NCBI RefSeq assembly: GCF_036021035.1
Contig: NZ_CP107930.1
Coordinates: 992,001-1,056,000 of the forward strand
From: Kineococcus sp. NBC_00420
GTDB taxonomy: Bacteria; Actinomycetota; Actinomycetes; Actinomycetales; Kineococcaceae
Reading direction: 5' to 3'
Length of the DNA stretch: 64,000 nucleotides
This document shows, piece after piece, positions 9,591-19,108 of this stretch (within the stretch, counting starts at the first letter, position 1; every line of letters begins with the position of its first letter). Below the pieces are notes generated by a model. That model saw only the letters and a program-made list of their open reading frames with translations. It ran no database searches and was not told the DNA's origin. A program made the translations under genes and the position numbers.

Positions 9591-10525
9591 AGGTCCACCT
9601 CACGCTTCGCCATGAACCGGGTCAACGGGATCACGATCGCCGTGACCGCGATGAACAGGATCACGTTGCCCGCGGTCGAGAGGCCGTAGAAACCGGCCTG
9701 GTACTGCTTGTAGATCACCGACGCGATCACGTCGGAGGTGAAACCCGGACCGCCCTTCGTCATGGCCCAGATCAGGTCGAAGGACCGCAGACCGCCGATG
9801 AGCGAGAGCGTCACGACGGTGGACGTCGCGGGCCAGGACAGCGGCAGGACGATGTTGCGGAACGACGCCCACGGCCCGGCCCCGTCGACCTTCGCCGCCT
9901 CGCGGTACTCGTTGGGGATCGAGACGATCCCGGCCATGTAGATGACCGTGGCGAGCCCGACCCCCTTCCAGACGTCCACGAGCGCGACGGAGAACAGGGC
10001 GAGCGAGGGGTTCGTCAACCAGCCCGGCCCGTCGAGGCCGACCATCCCCAGGACGTGGTTGATGACGCCCTTGCTGGGGTGCATGAGGACCTGGAAGGTG
10101 ATGCCGACCCCGACCGTGGACACCAGCACCGGGAAGAACACGACCGAGCGGAGGTAGCCGCGGCCGACGATCTGCGAGGTCAGCAACAACCCCAGGGCCA
10201 TCCCCAGCACGACCTTCGCGCCCGAGGTGATGACCGCGTAGACCAGGGTGTTCACGAAGCCCTTCGTCAGCGCGGGTTCGGAGAAGAACTGCCGGAAGTT
10301 GTCGAACCCGATGAACTCACTGGTGAAGATCGTCCACCGCGTGAGGCTGAAGTAGAACGACAGCAACGTGGGGATGAGGAAGAGCAGGCCGTAGATCACG
10401 GCCGCCGGCAGGTAGAACCAGTTCGGGTAGAAGCTGCGTCGACGCCCGCCACGACGCTCGCCGCGGGGGGCGTGGACGCGCGCCTTCGGCGAGTCCGTGC
10501 TGACGGTCGTCGACACGCCCGTCAC
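9587..10525 (-). CDS. Sugar ABC transporter permease (MalF type)
   Basis: Partner membrane subunit of the same CUT1 importer, 312 residues with six predicted helices after a basic cytoplasmic N-terminus. The EAA loop reads YREAAKVDGAGPWASFRNIV. The GTG start at 10525 overlaps the TGA of the binding-protein gene (10522-10525, GTGA). The same kind of overlap at 9587-9590 links it to the next permease. The frame stays open far upstream antisense-like over the binding-protein gene, but that extension has no family similarity and is rejected. Confidence 0.92.
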   Translation of the reverse strand: MTGVSTTVSTDSPKARVHAPRGERRGGRRRSFYPNWFYLPAAVIYGLLFLIPTLLSFYFSLTRWTIFTSEFIGFDNFRQFFSEPALTKGFVNTLVYAVITSGAKVVLGMALGLLLTSQIVGRGYLRSVVFFPVLVSTVGVGITFQVLMHPSKGVINHVLGMVGLDGPGWLTNPSLALFSVALVDVWKGVGLATVIYMAGIVSIPNEYREAAKVDGAGPWASFRNIVLPLSWPATSTVVTLSLIGGLRSFDLIWAMTKGGPGFTSDVIASVIYKQYQAGFYGLSTAGNVILFIAVTAIVIPLTRFMAKREVDL

Positions 10526-11859
10526 CAGCCCGCGAGGCCGAGTTGCTGGGCCTGCTTCTCGACGTCCTGGTCGTAGAGCTTCGCGGCGTCGGCGGCCGAG
10601 CTGATGCCCGAGCCCACCTGCACGCAGAGCTGCTCCAGGTTCGGCCCCTTGACCGGGGACAGGAACTCCAGCGCCGGGGACTGCTTGTCGGCGTCGAAGT
10701 AGGCCTGGACGTCCTTGGTCACCTGGGGGACGTCGGCCGGCAACGTGCACCCCTCGACCAGGTACGGACCGGTGGGCGGGCTGGCGGAAGTCTGCGCCTC
10801 GCAACCGGCCGGGCTGGCCACGAAGGCCAGGAACTTCTTCGCGGCGCTCAGCTGGTCCCCCTTCGTCGTGGCCGGGATGTAGACGGCGTTCGGGAACCAG
10901 GCCGTGAGCCCGTTCGCCGCGGCGTCGGTCCCCGGCAGCGCGAAGAAGCCGATGTCGTTCACCTTGTCCGGCGACGCCGCGGCGAGGGTCGTGATGTTGC
11001 TGGAGAGGATCGGGTACATCGCCCCGGTGCCGTCGGCGAGCATCCGCATGCCGTCCGGCACCTTCGCGGAGGCGTAGTCGGAGTTCTCGTACCCCTTCTC
11101 GTAGACCTCCTGCAGGTGCTGGAACCCGGCCTCGGCCACCGGGTCGGAGGCGTACTTGGCCTTGTTCGCCGTGTAGTCGGCGGCCCAGTTCGGCTTCGCC
11201 GCGGCGACGTTGTGGAAGTCGCCGAGCACGAAGAGCTGCGCCGTCCAGGTCTCGCCGTAGGTCTGGACGACCGGCGTGATGCCGGCGGCCTTGATCTTGT
11301 CGCTGACGCTGACGAACTCGGCCCAGGTGGTCGGGACGCTCAGACCGAGCTGCTCGAAGACCTTCTTGTTGTACATGACCCCGCCACCGAAGGCGGTTCC
11401 GTAGGGGACCCCGTAGACGTCGTCGCCCACCGACACCTGCGGCGTGAACGCCTCGTCGACCTTCGCCACCGAAGCGTCGCCCGTGAGCTTGGCCAGGTTC
11501 TTCTCCGGTGCGATCTGCTGGAACAACGAGCCGGAGTTGTAGTCGAAGACGTCGGGCATGCTGCCGGTCTGCAACCGGGTCTTGACGAGGTTGTCGCCCT
11601 CGGTCCCCGCCGGCTTGCCGTCGAGCTTGACGGTGATGTCGGGGTTCTCCTTCTCGAAGGCGGTCACGACGGCCTTCGCGGTGGCCTGCGCCGTCTCGTC
11701 GACCCCCGTGAGCCAGGTGATGGTCGTGCCTCCGGCGCTGTCGTCGGAGGTCGAGCCCAGGCTGCCTGCGCTGCAGGCGGTCAGCGGCGCCAGGGTCAGG
11801 ACGACGGCCAGGGCGAGGGCGCGACGCAACGGTCGGACGCGGTGTGGATCGTGTGTCAT
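10522..11859 (-). CDS. Sugar-binding lipoprotein of ABC importer (family 1)
   Basis: Extracytoplasmic substrate receptor of the CUT1 importer. It has an N-terminal signal with lipobox LTAC (Cys29), a Ser/Gly-rich tether, and then a two-lobe binding-protein fold of about 400 residues. Typical family segments are YNSGSLFQQIAPEKNL, GVPYGTAFGGGVMYNKKVFE (the conserved tyrosine/asparagine ligand region) and GLTAWFPNAVYIPATTK. It is the first gene of the transport/rhamnosidase operon and diverges from rhaI across a 289-base control region. Expression is probably rhamnose-inducible through the pseudo-palindrome 54 bases upstream of the start codon. The exact ligand is unknown; a rhamnose-containing glycoside is inferred. 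Confidence 0.92.
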   Translation of the reverse strand: MTHDPHRVRPLRRALALAVVLTLAPLTACSAGSLGSTSDDSAGGTTITWLTGVDETAQATAKAVVTAFEKENPDITVKLDGKPAGTEGDNLVKTRLQTGSMPDVFDYNSGSLFQQIAPEKNLAKLTGDASVAKVDEAFTPQVSVGDDVYGVPYGTAFGGGVMYNKKVFEQLGLSVPTTWAEFVSVSDKIKAAGITPVVQTYGETWTAQLFVLGDFHNVAAAKPNWAADYTANKAKYASDPVAEAGFQHLQEVYEKGYENSDYASAKVPDGMRMLADGTGAMYPILSSNITTLAAASPDKVNDIGFFALPGTDAAANGLTAWFPNAVYIPATTKGDQLSAAKKFLAFVASPAGCEAQTSASPPTGPYLVEGCTLPADVPQVTKDVQAYFDADKQSPALEFLSPVKGPNLEQLCVQVGSGISSAADAAKLYDQDVEKQAQQLGLAGW

Positions 11860-11912
11860 GGACGTCTCCTCTTCGAGACTGCAGCCGGCGGCAGTGCCGG
11901 CACTTCACCGCC

Positions 11913-11924
11913 TGACACGATTCA
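11913..11924. promoter_or_regulatory. Putative operator of the rhamnoside importer operon
   Basis: TGACACGATTCA is an imperfect palindrome centred on CG, 54 bases before the binding-protein start. It matches the site at 12094-12105 in 9 of 12 positions (TGA-ACG--TCA). The CG-centred form is typical of LacI-family operators. Inference from sequence only. Confidence 0.45.
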
Positions 11925-12093
11925 AAGCGGTACCCCGAGTTTGGAGACTGGGGCACCGGGAGTCAAGCACCGAGCCGTCACATTCCCGGATCGTTTGCGC
12001 AGGTCAGCCCGGAATGCGCTTACCCACGTCAGTTCGTGGACCGAGGCCCGAAACGACGACCGCCTCGGCGGGCAGCGTGTTCGACGCACCTTG

Positions 12094-12105
12094 TGAAACG
12101 TGTCA
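12094..12105. promoter_or_regulatory. Putative operator of the rhamnose catabolic operon
   Basis: TGAAACGTGTCA is a CG-centred pseudo-palindrome (extended arms differ at two of seven positions), 44 bases before rhaI. It is the partner of the site at 11913-11924. A shared regulator, probably LacI-type and encoded elsewhere, would control both arms. Confidence 0.5.
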
Positions 12106-12148
12106 AAGTCCCGCTATCGTGACCGGACCCCGATGGAGTGGAGTCCCC

Positions 12149-13312
12149 ATGAACGAGACACAGGTCCTCGCCGCCCTGCGCGAGCAGACGATCGAACTCC
12201 CCAGCTGGGCGTTCGGGAACTCCGGCACCCGCTTCAAGGTGTTCGGCACCCCCGGAACCCCCCGCGACCCCTTCGAGAAGCTCAGCGACGCCGCCCAGGT
12301 GCACCGCTACACGGGCGTCGCCCCCCGCGTCTCCCTGCACATCCCCTGGGACCTCGTCGACGACTACGGCAAGCTCGCCGCCCACGCGGCCGACCTCGGC
12401 GTCACCATCGGCATGATCAACTCCAACCTCTTCCAGGACGACGAGTACAAGCTCGGCTCCCTGACCCACACCGACCCGAAGGTGCGCGCCAAGGCCGTCG
12501 CCCACCACGCCCAGTGCATCGACGTCATGCGGGCCACCGGGTCCAAGGAACTCAAGCTGTGGCTCCCGGACGGCACCAACTACCCCGGCCAGGACGACCT
12601 GCGGGACCGCCAGGACCGCCTCGCGGAGTCCCTGCAGCAGATCTACGCCCTCCTCGACGACGACCACCGCCTCGTCCTGGAGTACAAGTTCTTCGAACCC
12701 GCCTTCTACTCCACCGACGTCCCCGACTGGGGCACCTCGCTGCTGCACTGCCTAGCACTCGGCGAGAGGGCCAAGGTCGTCCTGGACACCGGGCACCACG
12801 CCCCCGGCACCAACATCGAGTTCATCGTCGTCCAGCTGCTGCGTCAGGGCCGCCTGGGCGCGTTCGACTTCAACTCCCGCTTCTACGCCGACGACGACCT
12901 CATGGCCGGCGCCGCGGACCCGTTCCAGCTGTTCCGGGTCATGTACGAGATCGTCCGCTCCGACGCCCTGCGCGCCGACAGCGGCGTGAACTTCATGCTC
13001 GACCAGTGCCACAACGTCGAGGACAAGATCCCCGGCCAGATCCGCTCCGTCACCAACGTCCAGCAGGCCACCGCCAAGGCCCTGCTCGTCGACCGGGACG
13101 CGCTGCGCGCCGCCCAGCAGGCCGGCGACGTCCTCGGCGCCAACGACGTGTTCATGGACGCGTACCACACAGACGTCCGCCCCCTCCTCGCCGGACTGCG
13201 CGAGGAGATGGGCCTGGACCCGGACCCGATGGCCGCGTTCAAGGCCTCGGGCTACCTCGCACGGATCGCCGCCGAACGCATCGGGGGCCAGCAGGCTGGA
13301 TGGGGAGCATGA
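12149..13312 (+). CDS. rhaI: L-rhamnose isomerase, Pseudomonas stutzeri type
   Basis: Interconverts L-rhamnose and L-rhamnulose, the first catabolic step. The 387-residue protein belongs to the xylose-isomerase-like TIM barrel group, not the E. coli RhaA family. Metal- and substrate-site segments visible are LEYKFFEPAFY (Glu ligand), VLDTGHHAPGTN (Asp and His) and GAFDFNSRFYADDD (Asp-rich site). The ATG at 12149 has GGAGTGGAG 6-10 bases upstream. The longer upstream open frame has no family match. It starts the catabolic operon, and its TGA overlaps the next gene's ATG. Confidence 0.93.
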   Translation: MNETQVLAALREQTIELPSWAFGNSGTRFKVFGTPGTPRDPFEKLSDAAQVHRYTGVAPRVSLHIPWDLVDDYGKLAAHAADLGVTIGMINSNLFQDDEYKLGSLTHTDPKVRAKAVAHHAQCIDVMRATGSKELKLWLPDGTNYPGQDDLRDRQDRLAESLQQIYALLDDDHRLVLEYKFFEPAFYSTDVPDWGTSLLHCLALGERAKVVLDTGHHAPGTNIEFIVVQLLRQGRLGAFDFNSRFYADDDLMAGAADPFQLFRVMYEIVRSDALRADSGVNFMLDQCHNVEDKIPGQIRSVTNVQQATAKALLVDRDALRAAQQAGDVLGANDVFMDAYHTDVRPLLAGLREEMGLDPDPMAAFKASGYLARIAAERIGGQQAGWGA

Positions 13313-15354
13313 GTCCTGCAGGACGGACCACGGTCGGGGAACTGATCGCCCGCTCGAACGCCCTGGGGGCGGACCCGCGGTTCACCAACTACGCCGGCGG
13401 GAACACCTCCGCCAAGGGCAGCGCCACCGACCCCGTCACCGGCACCGACGTGGAACTGCTGTGGGTGAAGGGCTCCGGCGGAGACCTCGGCACGCTCACC
13501 GAGCAGGGCCTCGCCGTCCTGCGCCTGGACCGCGTGCGGGCGTTGAAGGACGTCTACCCGGGTCTGGAGCGCGAGGACGAGATGGTCGCCGCGTTCGACT
13601 ACTGCCTGCACGGCAGGGGCGGCGCCGCCCCGTCCATCGACACCGCGATGCACGCCCTGGTCGACGCCGCCCACGTCGACCACCTCCACCCCGACGCCGG
13701 CATCGCCCTGGCCTGCGCCGCCGACGGGGAGAAGCTCACCGAACAGGTCTACGGCGACAAGGTCGTCTGGGTCCCGTGGCGCCGTCCGGGGTTCCAGCTC
13801 GGCCTCGACCTCGCCGCGATCAAGGACGCCAACCCCCAGGCCGTCGGGACGATCCTCGGCGGGCACGGCATCACCGCCTGGGGCGACACCTCGGCGCAGG
13901 CCGAGGCGAACTCCCGGTGGATCATCGAGACCGCCGAGGCGTTCCTGGCGCAGAACTCCCACCCGCAACCCTTCGGCCCCGTGCTGCCCGGCCACGAGGC
14001 CCTGGAACCCGCAGCGCGCCGGGCCCGGGCCGCCGCCCTGGCGCCGGTGATCCGCGGGATCGCCTCCCACGACAAGCCCCAGGTCGGTCACTTCAGCGAC
14101 GCCGACGTGGTCCTGGACTTCCTCTCCCGCACCGAGCACCCCCGCCTCGCCGCGCTCGGCACGTCCTGCCCGGACCACTTCCTGCGCACCAAGGTGAAAC
14201 CCCTCCTCCTCGACCTGCCTCCGACGACCGACCTCGAGACCACGATCACGCGGTTGCAGGAACTGCACGAGGACTACCGGGCCGACTACCAGGCCTACTA
14301 CGACCGCCACGCCGACGAGCACTCCCCCGCCCTGCGCGGCGCCGACCCGCTCGTCGTGCTCGTCCCCGGCATCGGGATGTTCTCCTACGGCAAGGACGCC
14401 CAGACCGCCCGCGTCGCCGGCGAGTTCTACGTCAACGCCATCAACGTCATGCGCGGAGCCGAAGGGGTCTCCAGCTACGTCCCCATCGACGAGGCGGAGA
14501 AGTTCCGCATCGAGTACTGGGCCCTGGAGGAGGCCAAGCTCCAGCGGATGCCGAGACCGAAACCCCTGGCCACCCGGATCGCCCTGGTCACCGGTGCCGC
14601 CTCCGGCATCGGCAAGGCCATCGCCACCCGCCTGGCCGCCGAGGGCGCCTGCGTCGTCGTCGCCGACCTGGACCTGGCCAAGGCCCAGGCCGCCGCAGCC
14701 GAGCTGGGATCGTCCGACGTCGCGGTCGGGGTCGCGGCCGACGTCTCCGACCCCGACGCCGTGAAGGCCGCGGTCGATCAGGCCGTCCTGGCCTTCGGGG
14801 GTCTCGACCTCGTCGTGAACAACGCCGGGTTGTCGATCTCGAAGCCGTTGCTGGAGACCACCGAGGAGGACTGGGACCTGCAGCACGCCGTCATGGCCAA
14901 GGGCTCCTTCCTGGTCGCCCAGGCCGCGGCCCGCGTCCTCATCGCCCAGGGCCTCGGCGGGGACATCGTCTACATCGCCTCCAAGAACTCCGTCTTCGCC
15001 GGCCCGAACAACATCGCCTACTCCGCGGTGAAGGCGGACCAGGCCCACCAGGTCCGCCTCCTCGCCGCGGAACTCGGTGAGCACGGCATCAAGGTCAACG
15101 GCGTGAACCCCGACGGGGTCGTGCGCGGGTCGGGCATCTTCGCCGGCGGGTGGGGCGCCTCGCGGGCCAAGACCTACGGCATCGAGGAGGAGGACCTCGG
15201 GAAGTTCTACGCCCAGCGCACCCTGCTCAAGCGCGAGGTCCTGCCCGAGCACGTCGCCAACGCGGTGTTCGTCCTCACCGCCGGCGAACTCAGCCACACG
15301 ACCGGTCTGCACGTCCCCGTCGACGCCGGCGTCGCCGCCGCGTTCCTCCGATAG
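13309..15354 (+). CDS. rhaEW: Bifunctional rhamnulose-1-phosphate aldolase / L-lactaldehyde dehydrogenase
   Basis: One 681-residue polypeptide joins two pathway steps. The N-terminal part (about 1-420) is a class II aldolase/adducin-type domain with the zinc-site segment [10 protein letters not shown] and [10 protein letters not shown]; it cleaves L-rhamnulose-1-P to DHAP and L-lactaldehyde. The C-terminal part (about 422-681) is a short-chain dehydrogenase with TGAASGIG (near 427) and the catalytic YSAVK (near 571); it oxidises lactaldehyde to L-lactate. The start ATG 13309 overlaps the rhaI stop (ATGA). An in-frame ATG at 13300 is an alternative. The gene sits third-to-last in the rhamnose operon, next to rhaB and lldD. 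Confidence 0.92.
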   Translation: MSPAGRTTVGELIARSNALGADPRFTNYAGGNTSAKGSATDPVTGTDVELLWVKGSGGDLGTLTEQGLAVLRLDRVRALKDVYPGLEREDEMVAAFDYCLHGRGGAAPSIDTAMHALVDAAHVDHLHPDAGIALACAADGEKLTEQVYGDKVVWVPWRRPGFQLGLDLAAIKDANPQAVGTILGGHGITAWGDTSAQAEANSRWIIETAEAFLAQNSHPQPFGPVLPGHEALEPAARRARAAALAPVIRGIASHDKPQVGHFSDADVVLDFLSRTEHPRLAALGTSCPDHFLRTKVKPLLLDLPPTTDLETTITRLQELHEDYRADYQAYYDRHADEHSPALRGADPLVVLVPGIGMFSYGKDAQTARVAGEFYVNAINVMRGAEGVSSYVPIDEAEKFRIEYWALEEAKLQRMPRPKPLATRIALVTGAASGIGKAIATRLAAEGACVVVADLDLAKAQAAAAELGSSDVAVGVAADVSDPDAVKAAVDQAVLAFGGLDLVVNNAGLSISKPLLETTEEDWDLQHAVMAKGSFLVAQAAARVLIAQGLGGDIVYIASKNSVFAGPNNIAYSAVKADQAHQVRLLAAELGEHGIKVNGVNPDGVVRGSGIFAGGWGASRAKTYGIEEEDLGKFYAQRTLLKREVLPEHVANAVFVLTAGELSHTTGLHVPVDAGVAAAFLR

Positions 15355-15365
15355 GAGCCCGAACG

Positions 15366-16799
15366 ATGTCCGTCCACATCGCGGTGGACCTCGGCGCCTC
15401 GAGCGGCCGGGTGATGCTCGGCACGGCCGCGCCGGGTGTGCTCCACCTGGAGGAGCTGCACCGCTTCCCCAACGGCCCTATCCCGGTCAACGGCGGGCTG
15501 GTCACCGACGCCGTCGGCCTGTGGCAGCAGGTCCTCGTCGGTCTGCGCGCCGTCGCCCGCACGAACCCCGGGGCGAGCACCGTGGCCGTCGACACCTGGG
15601 CCGTCGACTACGGCCTGCTGGCGGCCGACGGGACGCTGCTGGGGACCCCCCGGCACTACCGCGACCCCCGGACCGAGGGGGTCGCCGAGCGTGTCCTGGC
15701 CCGGGTCCCCGGGGCGGAGCTCTACCGGCGCAACGGTCTGCAGCACCTGCCGTTCACGACGATCTACCAGCTGATCGCCGAGGCGGACGGGCCGCTGCTG
15801 GGCGCGGCGTCCGACGCGTTGCTGCTCCCGGACCTCTTCGGGTTCTGGCTGTCCGGCGTCCGCGGCGCGGAGGCCACCAACGTCTCGACGACGGGCCTGG
15901 CCGACGTCGCGACCGGACGCTGGGCCGACGACCTCGTGGACCTCGCCGAGCTCGCGCGGACGCTGCTGCCGCCCGTGCACGACCCGGGAACCGTCCTGGG
16001 GACCCTGCGTCCCGACGTGCTCGACGCCACGGGACTGGACCCCGCGACCCGCCTCGTGGCGGTCGGTTCGCACGACACGGCCTCGGCCGTGGTCGCCGTC
16101 CCGGCCGCGGACGAGGACTTCGCCTACATCGCGTGCGGGACGTGGGGCCTGGTCGGCGTCGAACTCGGGCAGCCCGTCGTCTCGGCGGAGTCGTTCGCGG
16201 CGAACTTCACCAACGAACGCGGCGTGGACGACCGGATCCGCTACCTGCGCAACGTCATGGGGCTGTGGGTCCTGCAGCAGTGCGTCGCCGAGTGGTCCGC
16301 GCGGGACCGGGTCGACCTGGGCGAGCTCCTCGCCGCCGCGGCGGAGGTCCCGCCGGGCGGACCGGTGATCGACATCGACGACGCCCGCTTCCTGGCCCCC
16401 GGGCCGATGGTCGAACGGGTCGCCGCGGCGGTGGCGGAGTCCGGTCGCCGTCCCCCGGGGGAACCCGCCGAGGTCGTGCGCTGCGTGCTGGAGAGCCTGG
16501 CCGACGCCTTCGCGCGCACCGTCGCCGACGCGGTCCGGTTGTCCGGCCACCCCGTGCGCGTCGTCCACCTCGTCGGCGGGGGGGCCCGCAACGCCCTGCT
16601 CTGCCGCCTCACCGCGAACGCCTGCGGACTGCCGGTGGTCGCGGGGCCCGTGGAGGCCACCGCCCTGGGCAACGTCCTGGTCCAGGCCCGCGCGGCCGGG
16701 GACCTGTCCGGGTCCCTGGAGGCGCTGCGGTCCCTGGTGCGCCAGACTGCCGACCTCACCACCTACGTCCCGGATCGCACCACCGCAGGAGTGTCGTGA
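15366..16799 (+). CDS. rhaB: L-rhamnulokinase
   Basis: FGGY-family sugar kinase that phosphorylates L-rhamnulose at C1 with ATP. The 477-residue length is normal. Seen: N-terminal phosphate-binding segment [11 protein letters not shown], the substrate segment [24 protein letters not shown] and the C-terminal [20 protein letters not shown] nucleotide-binding motif. It follows rhaEW by 11 bases with AGGAG just upstream of ATG 15366. Its TGA overlaps the GTG start of lldD. Order is isomerase, aldolase/dehydrogenase, kinase, lactate dehydrogenase on one transcript. Confidence 0.94.
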   Translation: MSVHIAVDLGASSGRVMLGTAAPGVLHLEELHRFPNGPIPVNGGLVTDAVGLWQQVLVGLRAVARTNPGASTVAVDTWAVDYGLLAADGTLLGTPRHYRDPRTEGVAERVLARVPGAELYRRNGLQHLPFTTIYQLIAEADGPLLGAASDALLLPDLFGFWLSGVRGAEATNVSTTGLADVATGRWADDLVDLAELARTLLPPVHDPGTVLGTLRPDVLDATGLDPATRLVAVGSHDTASAVVAVPAADEDFAYIACGTWGLVGVELGQPVVSAESFAANFTNERGVDDRIRYLRNVMGLWVLQQCVAEWSARDRVDLGELLAAAAEVPPGGPVIDIDDARFLAPGPMVERVAAAVAESGRRPPGEPAEVVRCVLESLADAFARTVADAVRLSGHPVRVVHLVGGGARNALLCRLTANACGLPVVAGPVEATALGNVLVQARAAGDLSGSLEALRSLVRQTADLTTYVPDRTTAGVS

Positions 16800-18031
16800 A
16801 ACGTCAGGTCCCCAACGCCCGCGAGATCCTGGAGCTGGTGCAGTTCAAGAAGCCGGAACTGGACGGCCGCAAGCGCCGCCTCGAGTCCGCGCTCACCATC
16901 GAGGACCTGCGTCACATCGCCAAGCGCCGGACCCCGCGCGCCGCCTTCGACTACACCGACGGTTCCGCCGAGGGCGAGATCTCCCTCGCCCGAGCCCGTC
17001 AGGCCTTCTCCGACGTGGAGTTCCACCCCTCGATCCTGCACGACGTCTCCACGGTCGACACCTCCACCACGATCTTCGGCGGCCCCTCGGCCCTGCCCTT
17101 CGGCATCGCCCCCACCGGCTTCACCCGTCTCATGCAGACCGAGGGCGAGACCGCCGGAGCCGGAGCCGCCGGGGCGGCCGGCATCCCCTTCACCCTCTCC
17201 ACCCTGGGCACCACCTCGATCGAGCACGTGAAGGCCGCCAACCCCACGGGCCGCAACTGGTTCCAGCTCTACGTCATGCGCCAGCGCGAGATCTCCTACG
17301 GCCTCGTGGAGCGCGCCGCGAAGGCCGGTTTCGACACCCTGATGTTCACCGTCGACACCCCCATCGCGGGAGCCCGCCTGCGCGACAAGCGCAACGGCTT
17401 CTCCATCCCGCCCCAGCTCACCGCCTCCACCATCCTCGACACCATGACCCGGCCCTGGTGGTGGTTCGACTTCCTCACCACCACCAAGCTCGAGTTCGCC
17501 TCCCTCACCGAGACCGGCGGCACCGTGGGGGAACTCCTCGACTACGCGATGGACCCCTCCATCGACTACGGCGACCTGGAGACCATCAGGGCCATGTGGC
17601 CCGGGAAGCTCGTCATCAAGGGCGTCCAGAACGTCGCGGACGCCAAGAAGCTCGTCGACCTCGGCGTGGACGGGATCATCCTGTCCAACCACGGCGGCCG
17701 CCAACTGGACCGCGCCCCCATCCCCTTCCACCTCCTGCCCGAGGTGGTCCGCGAGGTCGGCCACCACACCGAGGTCGTCATCGACACCGGCATCATGAAC
17801 GGAGCCGACGTCGTCGCCTCCCTCGCGATGGGTGCGAAGTTCACCCTGGTCGGGCGCGCCTACCTCTACGGCCTCATGGCCGGCGGACGTCAGGGCGTCG
17901 ACCGCGCGATCCAGATCCTCACCGAGCAGGTGGTGCGGACGATGAAGCTCCTCGAGGTCGCCGACGTCTCCGAGCTCGGACCCCAGCACGTCACCCAGCT
18001 GGAGCGGCTCGTCCCCCGCGCCCGCCCGTGA
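16796..18031 (+). CDS. lldD: FMN-dependent L-lactate dehydrogenase
   Basis: Oxidises L-lactate to pyruvate, passing electrons to the membrane quinone pool. The 411-residue protein has the FMN alpha-hydroxy-acid dehydrogenase barrel: [12 protein letters not shown] near the N-terminus, FQLYVMRQ, the Lys region [16 protein letters not shown], and the active-site signature [14 protein letters not shown] with catalytic His. GTG 16796 overlaps the rhaB stop by four bases, so it belongs to the rhamnose operon. There it would consume the L-lactate made by RhaEW. It could also serve general lactate growth. Its last 41 bases overlap the convergent ArsR gene. Confidence 0.92.
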   Translation: MKRQVPNAREILELVQFKKPELDGRKRRLESALTIEDLRHIAKRRTPRAAFDYTDGSAEGEISLARARQAFSDVEFHPSILHDVSTVDTSTTIFGGPSALPFGIAPTGFTRLMQTEGETAGAGAAGAAGIPFTLSTLGTTSIEHVKAANPTGRNWFQLYVMRQREISYGLVERAAKAGFDTLMFTVDTPIAGARLRDKRNGFSIPPQLTASTILDTMTRPWWWFDFLTTTKLEFASLTETGGTVGELLDYAMDPSIDYGDLETIRAMWPGKLVIKGVQNVADAKKLVDLGVDGIILSNHGGRQLDRAPIPFHLLPEVVREVGHHTEVVIDTGIMNGADVVASLAMGAKFTLVGRAYLYGLMAGGRQGVDRAIQILTEQVVRTMKLLEVADVSELGPQHVTQLERLVPRARP

Positions 18032-18341
18032 GGGTCGCCGCGTGGGCGTCGATCACGGCCTGGAGCAGTCCCGGGAAGCGTTCGTCCAGGTCGGCGCGGC
18101 GCAGGGTGTTGAGGATGGCCGTCCCGCGGTAGCGCTGGTCGATGACGCCGGCCTCCCGCAGGACCCGGAAGTGGTGCGTCGAGGTCGACCTGGTCACGGG
18201 GAGGTCGAACGCGATGCAGGCCTGGTCGTCGTGCCCCCCGGCCAGCTGCGCCACGATGCGCCGCCGGACGGGGTCGGCCAGGGCCGCCAGCACGGCGTCG
18301 AGGGAGAACCGCTCCTTCTCGGGGTGCTCCAGGGTCCGCAC
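17991..18341 (-). CDS. ArsR-type winged-helix repressor
   Basis: A 116-residue DNA-binding protein with the ArsR fold: [16 protein letters not shown] (helices 1-2), recognition region [17 protein letters not shown] and the wing [10 protein letters not shown]. There is no Cys-rich metal site of the ELCVC type; the single Cys in QACIAF is not enough to call metal sensing. GTG 18341 has GAGGAG 8 bases upstream. It diverges from an SDR gene across 101 bases holding an inverted repeat, so it probably controls that gene and itself. Its 3' end overlaps lldD by 41 bases on the opposite strand. Confidence 0.85.
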   Translation of the reverse strand: MRTLEHPEKERFSLDAVLAALADPVRRRIVAQLAGGHDDQACIAFDLPVTRSTSTHHFRVLREAGVIDQRYRGTAILNTLRRADLDERFPGLLQAVIDAHAATLTGGRGGRAAPAG

Positions 18342-18381
18342 TCTCGCTCCTCTCCGTTCCGCAGGCGGGTGCTACGGTCTT

Positions 18382-18410
18382 CGTCGTACTACGACAACCA
18401 TCGTACGACG
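18382..18410. promoter_or_regulatory. Inverted repeat between arsR-type gene and SDR gene
   Basis: CGTCGTAC (18382-18389) and GTACGACG (18403-18410) are perfect 8-bp arms 13 bases apart. A further TACGAC lies in the spacer. The site sits in the middle of the divergent gap, as expected for an ArsR-family operator. Confidence 0.55.
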
Positions 18411-18442
18411 CCGGGGACCCCGCCCGGCTGGAGGAGGTTCCC

Positions 18443-19108
18443 GTGAAGGTGTTCCAGATCGGTGCCGCCGGCGGCGTCGGACGTCGACTCAGCGCCCTGC
18501 TCGTCGCCCGGGGCGTCGAGGTCAGCGGGATGCACCGCGCCGGGGCGCAGGCCGCGACCATCGCCGAGCAGGGTGCGACCCCCGTCGCCGGCGACCTCGT
18601 CGCCGACAGCGTGGACGAGCTCGCCGCGAAGCTGGCCGGGCACGACGCCGTGGTGTTCAGCGCCGGGGCCCACGGAACGGGCCGGGACCAGACCAGCGCC
18701 ATCGACGGCGAGGGAGTGGTCAAGGCCGCCGCCGCCGCCGCGCAGGCCGGGGTGTCCCGGTTCCTGCTGGTGTCGGTGTTCCCCGAGGCCGGGCGCGGAG
18801 GCGAGCTCGGTGAAGGGTTCGAGCACTACGTGCGGGTGAAGAAGGACGCCGACGCGCACCTCGCCGCCACCGACCTCGACTGGCTGATCGTGCGCCCCGG
18901 GACCCTGGTGGACTCCCCCGGGACGGGCACGGTCGCCGCTCGGGCAGCCCTGGAGTACGGGGACGTGCCGCGCGACGACGTGGCCGCGTTCCTCGACGCG
19001 GCCCTGGCCCAACCCCGACTGAACCGCTCCGTCGTGGAACTCACCGCCGGTCCCACCCCGGTCGCCGACGCCGTCGCCGCACTGGTCCCCCGGGCCGCTC
19101 GTCGGTGA
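18443..19108 (+). CDS. NAD(P)-binding atypical SDR oxidoreductase
   Basis: A 221-residue protein of the NAD(P)H-binding, NmrA/SDR_a5-like group. It begins VFQIGAAGGVGRRLSALL, a Rossmann GxxGxxG motif, followed by AGDLVADSVDELAAKLAGHD and the later LDWLIVRPGTLVDSPG. The usual YxxxK catalytic pair is not evident, as in many members of this subgroup, so it could be a reductase of unknown substrate or a redox sensor. It is likely regulated by the divergent ArsR protein. Its TGA overlaps the GTG of the TSUP permease gene. The substrate is unknown. Confidence 0.85.
   Translation: MKVFQIGAAGGVGRRLSALLVARGVEVSGMHRAGAQAATIAEQGATPVAGDLVADSVDELAAKLAGHDAVVFSAGAHGTGRDQTSAIDGEGVVKAAAAAAQAGVSRFLLVSVFPEAGRGGELGEGFEHYVRVKKDADAHLAATDLDWLIVRPGTLVDSPGTGTVAARAALEYGDVPRDDVAAFLDAALAQPRLNRSVVELTAGPTPVADAVAALVPRAARR

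Larger units (their letters stand above)
11860..12148. promoter_or_regulatory. Divergent control region of the rhamnose locus
   Basis: This 289-base gap separates the start codons of the importer operon and rhaI, so it must hold both promoters. It contains two similar 12-bp pseudo-palindromes (annotated separately), one near each start. It holds no gene that I can support, and no regulator is encoded next to it. Confidence 0.7.
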
